Assembly: GCA_964247055.1 (NCBI GenBank)
Contig: OZ176054.1
Span: 13,268,001 to 13,332,000 of the forward strand
DNA length: 64,000 bases
Direction of reading: 5' to 3'
Origin: Paragordius varius
Taxonomy: Eukaryota; Nematomorpha
Under the pieces are notes generated by a model that worked only from the letters and a program-made list of their open reading frames with translations, was not told where the DNA came from and did not search any database. Shown here piece after piece: positions 36,901 to 44,303 of this stretch. A program made the translations under genes and the position numbers. Position 1 is the stretch's first letter, and each line of letters starts with the position of its first letter.

Positions 36901-39900
36901 AAAAATATTTGCCTTATGTTTTTATGTTTTGTCCGTACAATTTCAATTTTTACTGTAATATTGGAATCTTTTTAATCACTTTACAGAGTTTCAATGATGT
37001 CATGCATAGGAGATTTCGGCACACAATAAAAAATGACACGGTTTTAAAACTTTCCTCTTTAGCCATTCATGTCAAACTTCAACAAACACAACAAGAGCCA
37101 AATAATAGTCTTTCAAACGGGAAATTGAATGTCCCCCCAACCATTCCCTCAAAAATTAGTTCCAAGAAATTGGAGTATTTTGAATTTTAATATTTAATTT
37201 TTCATGATTTATGTAATAACGACATGATAAATTATATACCATTTACAGTTCAAATTCACCCTCGAACAATTCAAATTCACCCTCGAACAATTCAAATTCA
37301 CCCTTAAACAATTCAACTTCACCTTTAAACAATTCAAATTCACCCTAAAAATAAATTATGTAATTTTTAAGATTAAAAATTATCTATATTTTTTATATTT
37401 TTAAAAAATGAAATTTCGTTTAAAATTAACATTATAAATGCCTCAAGAATATATTTGTCATCAAGGATGAGTCATATTACCCCGAAAACACACAAAGTAT
37501 TTTTAGGGTGTATTTGAATTGTTCAAGGGTGAGTTTGATATGTTCGAGGGTGAATTTGAACTGTAAATGGTATATAAATGCTAAACTTAAATTATTTCGT
37601 TATAAATATGCAGAAGTATGATTCAATTATCGAGATTCGTACCCGATTACCTAATAACTCATTTGGGGACGAAAGCCATATTTAAACGGTTAACTGTTCA
37701 CATCAATAAAGATATATCAAATCTCAAAGGCTTATCTGCTAATCAAATACGTTTGAAATATCTTCAAATCTTGTGCCAAGACACGCTTCTATACGGGGCA
37801 CAATGTTATTCAGCAACTTTAGTGGTAAGTTATTTTATTCATATATAATTAATCAATTAATTCAATGCTTTCATGCTTTTGTTCGCGTGTTAGTCTTAAA
37901 CATGTACTTGTTAATAGTTTTGAATTATTTCAAACCAGAGGTACTCACCAAAAAATATAAAAAGCCGCAAAATTTATTATCTTGTCTCAAGGCGCATGCC
38001 CCTTAAATACCATTAAATTCATAGTTATTTGACATATATACAGATATTTATACTCCAAAAAAGTACATCAAAAATCATTAAATAACTCAGAGCCATAGAA
38101 ACTTTTAGGGCCGCGGTTCAGATCTTTCTAAATTTATAAGGAATTCGGGCTATCACAATATAGTTTTTCTATAGATCTTGCTTTATAGTGTCCATAATTT
38201 ACTATTCTATTTTTTATGCTTAAAAAACAAATCAATTAGGACAAAAATTTAGATGTTGGTATTTTGGTGGCCCCTAACCTAGGGATTCGTTATTACAATG
38301 ATTTTATTGATCCGGAAAGTTTGACAAAATTAGCTGACTTCTCCGAAATCCAAACACTCAAAATATTACGGGAAAAGGAAACACTTCAAACATTGGAGCT
38401 TATTCGGTTTGAAGAAAGTAACATATCCTTGAAGATTAACGTTGATGAAGCCGAAGATTTAATCTTACTCTTACAAGGATATATCAGGTTTTTCTCCGCA
38501 AAATATAGTAAAAATTGAGATTATAAGGTGTTAGCAGAAGATAATTATTATTTTTTCAACCGTACTTTAGATTTTTTATAAGATAACCCTTTTATTTTGA
38601 GTCTCATTATAAGAAATATTTATGTAAATTTTGAAAATTTTGAAAATGTTAGGAATAATAAATATTTATTTAGGAATAATGAAGATTTACAGTAAAAATG
38701 GAAATTATACGGACAAAACGCAAAATATACAGACATTTTTTTTCAAAGGACAACCCTACGCTATAAATCTTGATTATTTTCAATATTACTCATTATTTTA
38801 ATCGAAAATGTAGCAAAAACAGATCTAAATAGGAAACCCCATCATTTTAATATTTTAGAGTAGTTGGAATGTAAATATTTTATATAACTAATATTAAGGT
38901 TTATAAAGGCATGGTTGTCTATTGAAAAAAATATATGTCTTTATATTACGTTTTGTCCACCGTATAATTTTTTTATTGTATGGTGGTGCAGGCTATTTGA
39001 GCAACGAAACGTAACGTTGGACATTGTGAGTTTGGGGGAAGCGTGCCCAGATGCCCCGCCCTACAAAGGAAAGCACATAGTTAAAACTTCGGGCTGGAAT
39101 TATCCGATCTCACTTTTTAATCAAAGACCTGACATGGAACACATAATTGATTTTTCAACACCTCCGCCAAGTTTTAATGTAAGTCTGTCTCATGATTAAA
39201 AGTATTATTTAGGGTTTGATTGACCGACTATCATTTAATGCATCTTGAATCAAAATAATTAATAATAATTACATTATATGATATCACTCTTTCGAGCGGT
39301 CATATCCGTAAACTATTTCGCCATAGAACCCTGTCTAAGGCGTCGCGTTTTAGGTTCAGTTTTGCCATGTCCCTCTTAACTGTATCTATCCATCGCGTTT
39401 TAGGGCGCCCTTTTCCCCTCTTGCCTTTTACAATATAATCATCAATCTTTTTACCAATGTAATTTTTATCTCTTCTTTCAACATTATTTTGAGATTTAAA
39501 TTTATATTTTATAAATTATTTTTATTCATAATAAATTTTTAAAAATATAAAAATTTAAACGGAACTTTATTTGTTTGTTTGCTTTGAAAGTAATATATCA
39601 TTGAGGACAACGGATGGCTATGGATAGCTTAGGCGGTCAGTCCGTTATTATACCTCGATTAGTTAAAATTCAAAACTTTATCTGTATATAATTTTAATTC
39701 TCAAGGGTGTTCCCAGCCAAGAATTCAAAACTTTCAGCAATAGATCACAAACGGCTGGCGAAATTCTGATACCAGAAGATAAGACTAATCAAAATTATCA
39801 AATCATGCCACTACTCAACAATGTGGAAACTTTAAATCATTCGACTTGTGTGACGAATAATATAGTATCCAAAAATTCGCCACATTTAAGGTCTCAAAAA

Positions 39901-42900
39901 CATCAGAACACAAATCCACACCAAAACAATGTTATTATACAATATTCTGAAATATTCTCCGATCTTTTAAACAATAATAAACTTTGTAATGGTAATTTAA
40001 AAAACTTTAATGGCCAATACACTACGAATGATTCAAGCAAAAAATCTTCAGAGAAAACTACTATGAATGAACATATTAATTATAGCCAGACAAATGGGGA
40101 AATAAATAGTGGTAAAAACAGTAGTCTCAGTATAAATACCAATTTAAGCTTTCCGACCTCATCTAGCGGAAACAATACAAACCGCGAAATACCTGATACA
40201 CCCAAGCATTCAATTTCGTTTTCTGGTCCGATACCTGGGGCCCACTCAAATCAAAATTCAGTACAGACCAAACATCAATTCTCAATGACTACCCAAGAGC
40301 CATATGTATGTTTTTTTTGATTTATAGGTGTTAATATTATTGTACCAATGTTTTAGAAAATTCTAAAAAAGTTAGGCTTTCAACAAATATATCGGTAGAT
40401 TAGCACAAAATATCACATTGAAACTCGTCAAACAGCTCTTTTAAGTTTGATTTATCGGCTCAAATATTTTAAATGTTAAAATTATGAATCCTAAAGTATT
40501 TAAAACATATACAAGTTATTATCAAGGTAACATTTATATATCTTATCACAAAGTCTCACCTAAATTGTGCATAATCGGCTGTTTGCCATGTGTTAAATGT
40601 TGCAATTATTCGCTAAATGCTGTTTCCTTACTCCACTGATTTTTAAAATAACTTTTGGATTTTATTAAAAAATTTCGGATTTTCAAATTTAACATATCTG
40701 TAGCAAAATTCAGTTTTTGTTCTGTGAAAATCAAAACCATATTATAATTGTCTCATATTTTTTTATACAGACTTCTCGAGAGTTTTTGACAGTCCCCAAT
40801 ACAAAATCCAACATAATAATGCCATTAAGTGAAGATTCTTCGGCCCGGTTCACAGAAACAGAGGAATCATCTGAAGGATTTTTCACTTCCCCCGAGCCTA
40901 GCCCACAACATAAAACTGTTCCCAAGTTTAAATTAAGACACATAATTTTATTGTATATATTTTTTGGATAGATTTTTATATATAAATACATTTATATTTT
41001 AGAATTACGAATAATGCGGACAATCATATAAACACAATTTCAACCAACGCATTTTCTAATAAAACAAACTCAAATGGTGCCACTTCTGCCTCAGGTATTA
41101 AACGACCCAATGAGTTGCTATGGATACCTAAGAGTCAAGTAGATACTCTAAATGCGGAAATCCCCAGCAACCATGAAAAAGGTCTGCAAAAAGAAACGAG
41201 TTTTGCCGTCCTAAGTCCAAATTTAGTGACAACACCTCTCAAAAACTTTTATGAAAATGCAAACTTGTGGTCAAGTCTCCACGCTACCACTGAAAAACCA
41301 TTAGTAAATAATCCGATTCCAACTTTAAAAACTTTTTCCAAGAATAATCCCTCCCAACAAACCATGAGTAGCCATATTCACAAATCTCCATCCTTTCCAA
41401 TCACACACAATCAATTAAATTTTGAAAATATTAGAAGCTGGAATAATGGAAACCGGATTCAAATGTACAATAAAGATGATTCTACCATAAGGCATAAAAG
41501 AGCAAGTGATACGTTTTTTGATAAGGGTTATAGTCAAAATAAGCCCTTTTCTTCTTTCAACAATAATATACATGATAATCATAGTAATAAAATTCAATTC
41601 AATCATTATGGAAAAATAGGGAACTCTTCTTATAATAATCAAAATCACCATGATTTTATTTGGCCTGTTTGGGCAAGACGGAATTCTCTATACCAAAATC
41701 TTAGGGATACTAAATTTTTGACCCATCCTAAATCTCAAAATGATAAAAGTTACATTACTAAAACTGATGATGGCCATGTTTCCAATATAGAGCATAAAAC
41801 AGCAGCTGAACAAATTATGAGCGAATCTAAAATTTCAGGATTATCAAATAATAGTCACTCCCCTTTCGAGAGCCGAAAAATTCCGCAAGATCAGAATATT
41901 CATCACACTATTGTGAATGATGTCGATTTCATTGATTTAACTATGATCCCTGTTCCAAAAACTCCGGATGAGGTTTTACGCCCAAATTAATTTAAATTTG
42001 ACAATAGAAATTGAAATTGACTAATTTTTTTTTAAAAAAGATACCATATTTTTAATATCTTGATTTAATATTAATCTTCGTTTCAAAATGCAAATTATGA
42101 AATATAGATAATTGGTAAGGCATTCAATTATAGATTGTCATAAAACAATTTACATGGGAAAAATAATTAAGGTTTAAAAATTTTGAAAAAATATGTTTGT
42201 CTTTATGTTTTTACTTTTTTATGTGAATAATTTCAATTTTTACAATATCTATTTATCACTGCGATATATTTTGTGCTTTCAGGCCAACATAAATTACAAT
42301 AACTTTGGCGGCGGTGCCTTATCTCCCCCACTGGATTATACTCAACAATATGGAAACACGAATAATAAAAATATCTATACAGGTAACTCTTTTATTAACT
42401 ATTTATTTATCCTAATATATTTTAAATCGAGATGTTTAATATAAATGGCTTCGAGGGCCGAATTTTTAATTAAAAAAAACCGGCTGGCCGCATTTGAAAA
42501 ATACATCGAGATTAGTACTGTAATTAAGAATATATGGACAAAACGGTATGAACACAAATTCCAAAGATAGCCCCATACTTTTTTAGGTTTAATATACCAT
42601 TTACAGTTCGTTCACCCTCGAACAATTCAAATTGACCCTAAAAAAAATTATGTGTTTTCGATCCAACACAACTCCTTATTACTATGAAATATTTTTATGG
42701 CATAGTTTATTATTTTAATTTAAAACAAAATTTTATTTTTTAAAAATATATAAAAAAATAGGTAATTTTTAATCTTAAAAAAACATATATTTTGTTTGAG
42801 GGCGAATTAGAATTGTTCGAGGGTGAATCTAAATTGTTCAAGGGTAAATTTGAATTGTAAATGGCATAATAAGCTATTTAATTTCTATTGTAAAATACAA

Positions 42901-44069
42901 AATCTCTTTTGTTACCAATATAACATCTCTATTTATACTTTGTTTAAAACAGCGAGTTATTTTAAACATTTAAAAATGAACGGGCTTTTGAAAAAATTGT
43001 CCTTATATTTTAGCGTTTTGTTTGCTAAAAAACGGCTGTTTAAAAGTTGAAACTAGATTATTGCAATAAAAATTGAAATTGTACGGACAAAACGTAAAAA
43101 AGACAAATATTTTTATCTAAAAGAAAACCATAGTTTATCAAACCTAAATCAATCCAAGTAAAATACTTAATAACAAGCCTAAAATATATAATTGATTATG
43201 TTACCAATATACATCTATATTTTATACTTTGGAAAAAAATAATGAGTTAAATTTAAATTAATCAAGATTTAAAAAGTATGGTTGTCTTTTAGAAAAAATA
43301 TTTGTCTTTATATTTTTACGTTTTGTCCGTATAAAATCAATTTTTACTGTACATTAAATTTGGGTCAAAAACATAGCTTTAAACCGGTTTTTATAATGTG
43401 CCTATTTTAAGCTTCATATATTCCAAAATATGCTAATATCATTTTCTGTTTAAAACCATAATTTAAATTGTCTTTTTGGCATCTAACCGGTTCGCATCTA
43501 GATATTATTGCATTCCGTAAAAATTCCTGAATAATTTGACTGAGATGAATGGTATGTAAAATTTTTCAGGTGAGTATAAAACACCCAACGATGAATTTTG
43601 CTATATTATAATATCGTTGGGGTCATTTTATAATAATTACTTAAAATGACTTTAAATAACCATATAAGTTAATGATAGAGGTTTTATTGTTTTATAATAA
43701 AATATATTTTAAGATTCAATGACAAACACATCCTTTGATTCCATAAGTTCGCTCGATCCACGGATGGCAAGGTTAATGAAAAGTTTTTCCGATACAATCC
43801 TGACATTTTTTGATGAGGATAGAAATAGCAGTTACCTCAACGAAAATAATATAAACTACAATAATAATGAAGATGGAATGGTAAAGGATTCATTAGAAGT
43901 CCCCAGGCATAAACATTTACAGGCCAGAAAATCTCTTTCCTTTGATAACATGTACTTCTTAAACGATATCCCTGATGAATTTTGTGACAATTCTTATGAT
44001 CTTTACGTGAATGGCGAGGATTGGAGGGATTCAAGCGAAACGCTTTCAACTAAACAATGCACCATATAA
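18958..44069 (+). CDS. FRMPD4: FRMPD4/Preso-like scaffold: WW-WW-PDZ-FERM (18 exons)
   Basis: Adaptor protein. In vertebrates FRMPD4 (Preso) links PSD-95, Homer and mGluR5 at dendritic spines, and its FERM domain binds LGN-type TPR proteins. Exons: 18958-19322, 29944-30060, 32708-32871, 33383-33482, 34576-34627, 35397-35516, 35600-35707, 36101-36232, 36300-36419, 36987-37174, 37614-37824, 38240-38487, 38992-39178, 39706-40305, 40771-40952, 41003-41972, 42283-42382, 43714-44069. All phases join, giving 1439 residues (human about 1320). WW1 is at about 104-133 (LPSQWTAFLTPFGRVYYYN, with W130). WW2 is at about 143-173 (LPYGWESAVDQIGRQYYINH). The PDZ is at about 185-266 (HGFGLIAGSEKPVVIR, GKLQAGDNIIRVNGE). 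A conserved linker reads ASKKAKLKHKPSKVRFSE. The FERM is at about 307-645 (LKVFLENGQTKSF, SFNDVMHRRFR, LRLKYLQ-type lobe, GILVAPNLGIRYYN). The remaining 800 residues are Asn/Ser-rich and look disordered. The ATG has an in-frame stop upstream. Domain order and PDZ/FERM text match FRMPD4 strongly; the start and the exon 17/18 join are inferred. Confidence 0.93.
19323..21116. other. First part of FRMPD4-like intron 1
   Basis: AT-rich intronic sequence with no supported exon. At about 20140-20350 is a degenerate repeat (TGCTCCATATCAAGACAAATTTGCGC, then CTTAATGCATCACTCCAATAT) that recurs at about 47873-48080. At about 20460-20560 is a second block (TTTAAGATATAATAAAAGC, GATGATGCAGAACACCTC) that recurs near 22.7-22.8 kb. 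Confidence 0.35.
21117..22110 (+). mobile_element. Mariner-family transposon, decayed
   Basis: About 994 bp bounded by inverted ends CCAGGTGTAGTC and GGAGGTGTAGTC, and flanked by TA on both sides. The interior carries recognisable but decayed mariner transposase text on the plus strand: KIGKWVPYSL near 21445, NVTNDDK-type catalytic region near 21550, and LLNENTSSRTVKGILKSLQ near 21780 (the counterpart of the HDNARPH region). Many stops and shifts make it an old, dead copy. It sits in intron 1 of the FRMPD4-like gene in the same orientation. Confidence 0.75.
22190..22348. mobile_element. hAT-like remnant (family G)
   Basis: Left TTTAGAGCAGTGGTAAGAAC; interior AAAGGACCAAAAATATT, GATGGCCATAAAG and CAGGGCCATAAAAAGC; right GCGGCCCATGGGCCGTG. 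It is about 160 bp. The 72-codon minus-strand open frame here is a shadow. Confidence 0.5.
22873..23420. repeat. Family F repeat (copy 3)
   Basis: Begins TAACACCTCATGACTTTTTGG, then GGCAGTTTTATATTCCAGAGC, GCTTTCTTTGGCCGTTTGGGCGC and TTTTTCGCCGCCATTTTTTTAC, in the same order as copy 1 at 13.7 kb. The right boundary is uncertain. Confidence 0.55.
23421..25228. other. Intronic AT-rich stretch
   Basis: I see no clear repeat family or convincing exon here. Upstream exons of the unidentified gene that begins to be visible at 25229 may lie here unseen. Confidence 0.25.
25229..28167 (+). CDS. Unidentified gene inside FRMPD4-like intron 1 (3' exons)
   Basis: Five short blocks join with consistent splice phase: 25229-25401, 27573-27656, 27847-27871, 27982-28062 and 28146-28167 (TGA at 28165-28167). 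The joined text is about 121 residues, with pieces such as HSAFVLAPTSNKEMLFDF, ENSPYLIEKL|SKRLYNILWYAR, NHKLYTKLVTDSYLSCPC and HINPLSFVCSVLSKP. The codon choice looks protein-like and each junction is ordinary GT-AG, but one exon is only 25 bases with a weak donor, and the start lies upstream and unseen. I do not recognise the family. The 2.2-kb intron contains a mariner relic. This could instead be a decayed gene. An internal reading past the GTGAAG donor in the second block would give a different end. Confidence 0.4.
26280..27185 (+). mobile_element. Second mariner-family relic
   Basis: It contains KLGKWVPENLN near 26665, GKMIF-type and NPSPSKALRQKNML text downstream, and AAKPVNDTLKSL near 27070, all in scattered frames. 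The 5' part (AAAATTAGCGTCTTATTT) also matches 21222-21260 in the mariner copy at 21.1 kb. Ends could not be fixed. It is more decayed than the first copy. The 141-codon minus-strand open frame over it is a shadow. Confidence 0.65.
28233..29141 (+). CDS. Intronless 302-residue basic Asn/Ser-rich protein
   Basis: ATG at 28233 has G at +4, and an in-frame stop lies upstream at 28161. The protein starts MGNINPKVLD. It is rich in Asn, Ser, Thr and Lys and strongly basic (SRWKKFHTKRKRKFED, SSPKKKFCLN). One hydrophobic patch, KLLWFFGGPP, lies near the middle. No domain is recognised. Low-complexity composition suggests mostly disorder, and the KRKRK run could serve nuclear import. It lies in FRMPD4-like intron 1, about 70 bases downstream of the unidentified gene's stop, on the same strand. 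It could be a separate gene, an alternative last exon of that gene, or an alternative exon of the FRMPD4-like gene. No phase-compatible acceptor was found to join it to the 27982-28062 exon. The open length in such AT-rich DNA makes coding very likely. Confidence 0.6.
   Translation: MGNINPKVLDHPYSDYKSINIYSDYTNSNVRIKPRNTKAKRTDINKHLNNSDHDTTSGSFRNNKSTSKIKFTRQQFKSSSFSRKFSSLSSHKQPSRKDKLLWFFGGPPVTTTLTNGVENVPNRLKRNTDSNIINHFQILSTEENYKNSDTNNTKLKNGVLSNMNINMANQQNFSMPKTSRWKKFHTKRKRKFEDDHSINNCKTQKSLTSNGIPNGSPYQNFLTNTPEIPINSSSPKKKFCLNVTSTQNLGHIGHNYAFVDIKSPSLVARKSSKIAFSHIDTQLFKRPRFKLNSKYKGIIFHF
29142..29943. other. End of FRMPD4-like intron 1
   Basis: AT-rich, no repeat family recognised. The acceptor of FRMPD4-like exon 2 is the TTTTAG-type signal ending at 29943. 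Possible polyadenylation signals for the intronless frame are AT-rich and not distinctive. Confidence 0.3.
31720..32012. mobile_element. MITE of family A (copy 4, FRMPD4-like intron 2)
   Basis: Left end CAGTAAAAAGTGAAATTATG, right end CCGTATATTTCAGTTTTTACTG followed by TA. Inverted arms include AAAAGACACCATACTTTTTAAA and its partner. Among the longest copies (293 bp). Confidence 0.85.
32149..32472. mobile_element. hAT-like element with poly-C tracts (FRMPD4-like intron 2)
   Basis: Left end CAGCGACTCCTAACCCTT and, inverted from the right, CAGTGGTTCCCAAAAAG. These are hAT-type ends. Two C runs lie at about 32414-32422 and 32425-32433, striking in such AT-rich sequence. No coding sequence; the 60-codon open frame over it is a shadow. 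Confidence 0.55.
33021..33299. mobile_element. MITE of family A (copy 5, FRMPD4-like intron 3)
   Basis: Left end CAGTAAAAATTGAAATTATA preceded by TA; right end CCGTATAACAATTTTTATTG followed by TA. It fills more than half of the 511-bp intron. Confidence 0.85.
33570..33830. mobile_element. Family B element (degraded copy, intron 4)
   Basis: Left end ATATACCATTTATACTTC with units AAATTCACCGTTAGACAATT and AAAATCACCCT. The right end is eroded (TTAGGGTGTAATTGAATAATT). Confidence 0.55.
34079..34343. mobile_element. MITE of family A (copy 6, intron 4)
   Basis: Left arm AATTGAAATTTTACGGACAA, right arm CCGTATAATTTCACTTGTTA ending in CTG. About 265 bp. Confidence 0.8.
34850..35094. mobile_element. 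hAT-like remnant (family G, intron 5)
   Basis: TTTAGTATAATCTGGGTCCCC at the left; AAAGGGCCCAAAAAATATAT inside; GGGGCGATAAAAAGCACTTT then TAGGGCAGCGGTTTAAATACC at the right. It directly abuts a family A MITE at 35095. Confidence 0.5.
35095..35361. mobile_element. MITE of family A (copy 7, intron 5)
   Basis: Left arm GACAAAACGTAAAAATATAA without the outermost 20 bases, right arm TTTCTACGTTTTGCCGCAT ending in ACTA. It lies 35 bases before the acceptor of exon 6. Confidence 0.8.
35800..36070. mobile_element. MITE of family A (copy 8, intron 7)
   Basis: Left end CAATAAAAACTGAATTTATA, right end CCGTATAATTTCAGCTTTTACTA. It occupies 271 of the 393 bases of the intron. Confidence 0.85.
36550..36662. 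mobile_element. Minimal fold-back copy of family A (copy 9, intron 9)
   Basis: Only the two arms remain: GGTAAAAATTGAAAACAG and ACACGTAAAAATATAAAAAC at the left; CTTATGCTTTTACGTTTTG and CTTGTAATTTCAATATTTACTG at the right. About 113 bp with almost no spacer, so a single hairpin. It lies a few bases before a second full copy. Confidence 0.7.
36669..36955. mobile_element. MITE of family A (copy 10, intron 9)
   Basis: Left end GGTTAAAATTAAAATTATAC, right end CCGTACAATTTCAATTTTTACTG. It ends 31 bases before the acceptor of exon 10. Confidence 0.85.
37233..37575. mobile_element. Family B element, best-preserved copy (intron 10)
   Basis: Ends TATATACCATTTACAGTTC and, inverted, TATATACCATTTACAGTTC. 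The left side has five head-to-tail 21-bp units of the type CAAATTCACCCTCGAACAATT (37254-37346). The right side has about three inverted units (TTCGAGGGTGAATTTG). The core carries TAAATTATGTAATTTTTAAG and an AT-rich centre. 343 bp, no coding sequence. Confidence 0.85.
37925..38125. mobile_element. hAT-like remnant (family G, intron 11)
   Basis: CAAACCAGAGGTACTCACCAA at the left and TTTTAGGGCCGCGGTTCAGAT at the right, with AAAAAGCCGCAAAATTTATT inside. Degraded, about 200 bp. Confidence 0.45.
38690..38978. mobile_element. MITE of family A (copy 11, intron 12)
   Basis: Left end CAGTAAAAATGGAAATTATA preceded by TA; right end CCGTATAATTTTTTTATTG followed by TA. It stops 12 bases before the AG of the exon 13 acceptor, so its T-rich right end supplies most of the polypyrimidine tract. 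Confidence 0.85.
39300..39485 (-). mobile_element. LINE fragment, C-terminal reverse-transcriptase region
   Basis: On the minus strand an open stretch of 61 codons and a stop reads RRDKNYIGKKIDDYIV, GKRGKGRPKTRWIDTVKRDM and DALDRVLWRNSLRI. This is the typical tail of non-LTR retrotransposon polyproteins (the GRP-x-x-RW-x-D motif). The rest of the element is missing, which fits 5' truncation. It lies antisense in intron 13 of the FRMPD4-like gene and is the only LINE trace I could recognise. Confidence 0.75.
42001..42245. mobile_element. MITE of family A (degraded copy 12, intron 16)
   Basis: Left ACAATAGAAATTGAAATTGA, right AATAATTTCAATTTTTACAA. It fills most of the 310-bp intron and ends 37 bases before the exon 17 acceptor. 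Confidence 0.75.
42516..43040. mobile_element. MITE of family A (copy 13) split by element B
   Basis: The left arm at 42516-42591 (TATATGGACAAAACGGTATG, CCCCATACTTTTTTAGG) and the middle plus right arm at 42869-43040 (TTTGTTACCAATATAACATC, GTCCTTATATTTTAGCGTTT) are separated by a complete family B element at 42592-42868. The interruption falls inside the left arm, so B inserted after A. Confidence 0.75.
42592..42868. mobile_element. Family B element inserted in a family A MITE
   Basis: Ends ATATACCATTTACAGTTC and, inverted, ATGCCATTTACAATTC. There are one to two 21-bp units at the left (CACCCTCGAACAATTCAAAT) and three inverted units at the right (TTGTTCGAGGGTGAATCTAA and neighbours). Iteron numbers differ from the copy at 37.2 kb. 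Confidence 0.8.
43064..43349. mobile_element. MITE of family A (copy 14, intron 17)
   Basis: Left end GCAATAAAAATTGAAATTGT, right end CCGTATAAAATCAATTTTTACTG followed by TA. 286 bp. Confidence 0.85.
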
Positions 44070-44230
44070 TATTTAATATAGTATAATTGAAGCAAATATA
44101 TTTGTGAAAGTTTACATAAACATACATAATGCATTTTAAAAATAATGGATTCCGAGTGAAATATAATGAAATTATTAAAGCAATAGTCCTTTTTAATGTC
44201 TATTACTTTTTGTACATATTGTCTCATTTA

Positions 44231-44240
44231 AATAAATAAA
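44231..44240 (+). terminator. Polyadenylation signal candidate of the FRMPD4-like gene
   Basis: Overlapping AATAAA hexamers occur about 165 bases after the stop codon. In AT-rich DNA such hexamers are common, so this is only a candidate. Confidence 0.4.
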
Positions 44241-44303
44241 TTTATAATCAACTAGCCTAAATAGCCTTAAAAAAATATTGTTGACGGGTTTAAAGGTATA
44301 AAG

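Noticed and set aside
37254-37346. ACCCT-containing tandem units as interstitial telomere repeats
   Set aside because: The unit is 21 bp, not a 5-6-bp telomeric unit, and it sits between the defined ends of a repeated element with inverted partners on the other side.
37254-37346. The 21-bp array as a CRISPR-like repeat
   Set aside because: Units are directly adjacent with no spacers, and the genome is animal.
41415-41651. 78-codon minus-strand frame
   Set aside because: Shadow of the large FRMPD4-like exon 16 on the plus strand.
44055-44069. C-terminal PDZ-binding motif on the FRMPD4-like protein
   Set aside because: The last residues are KQCTI. Cys rather than Ser/Thr is at the -2 position, so it is not a class I ligand.
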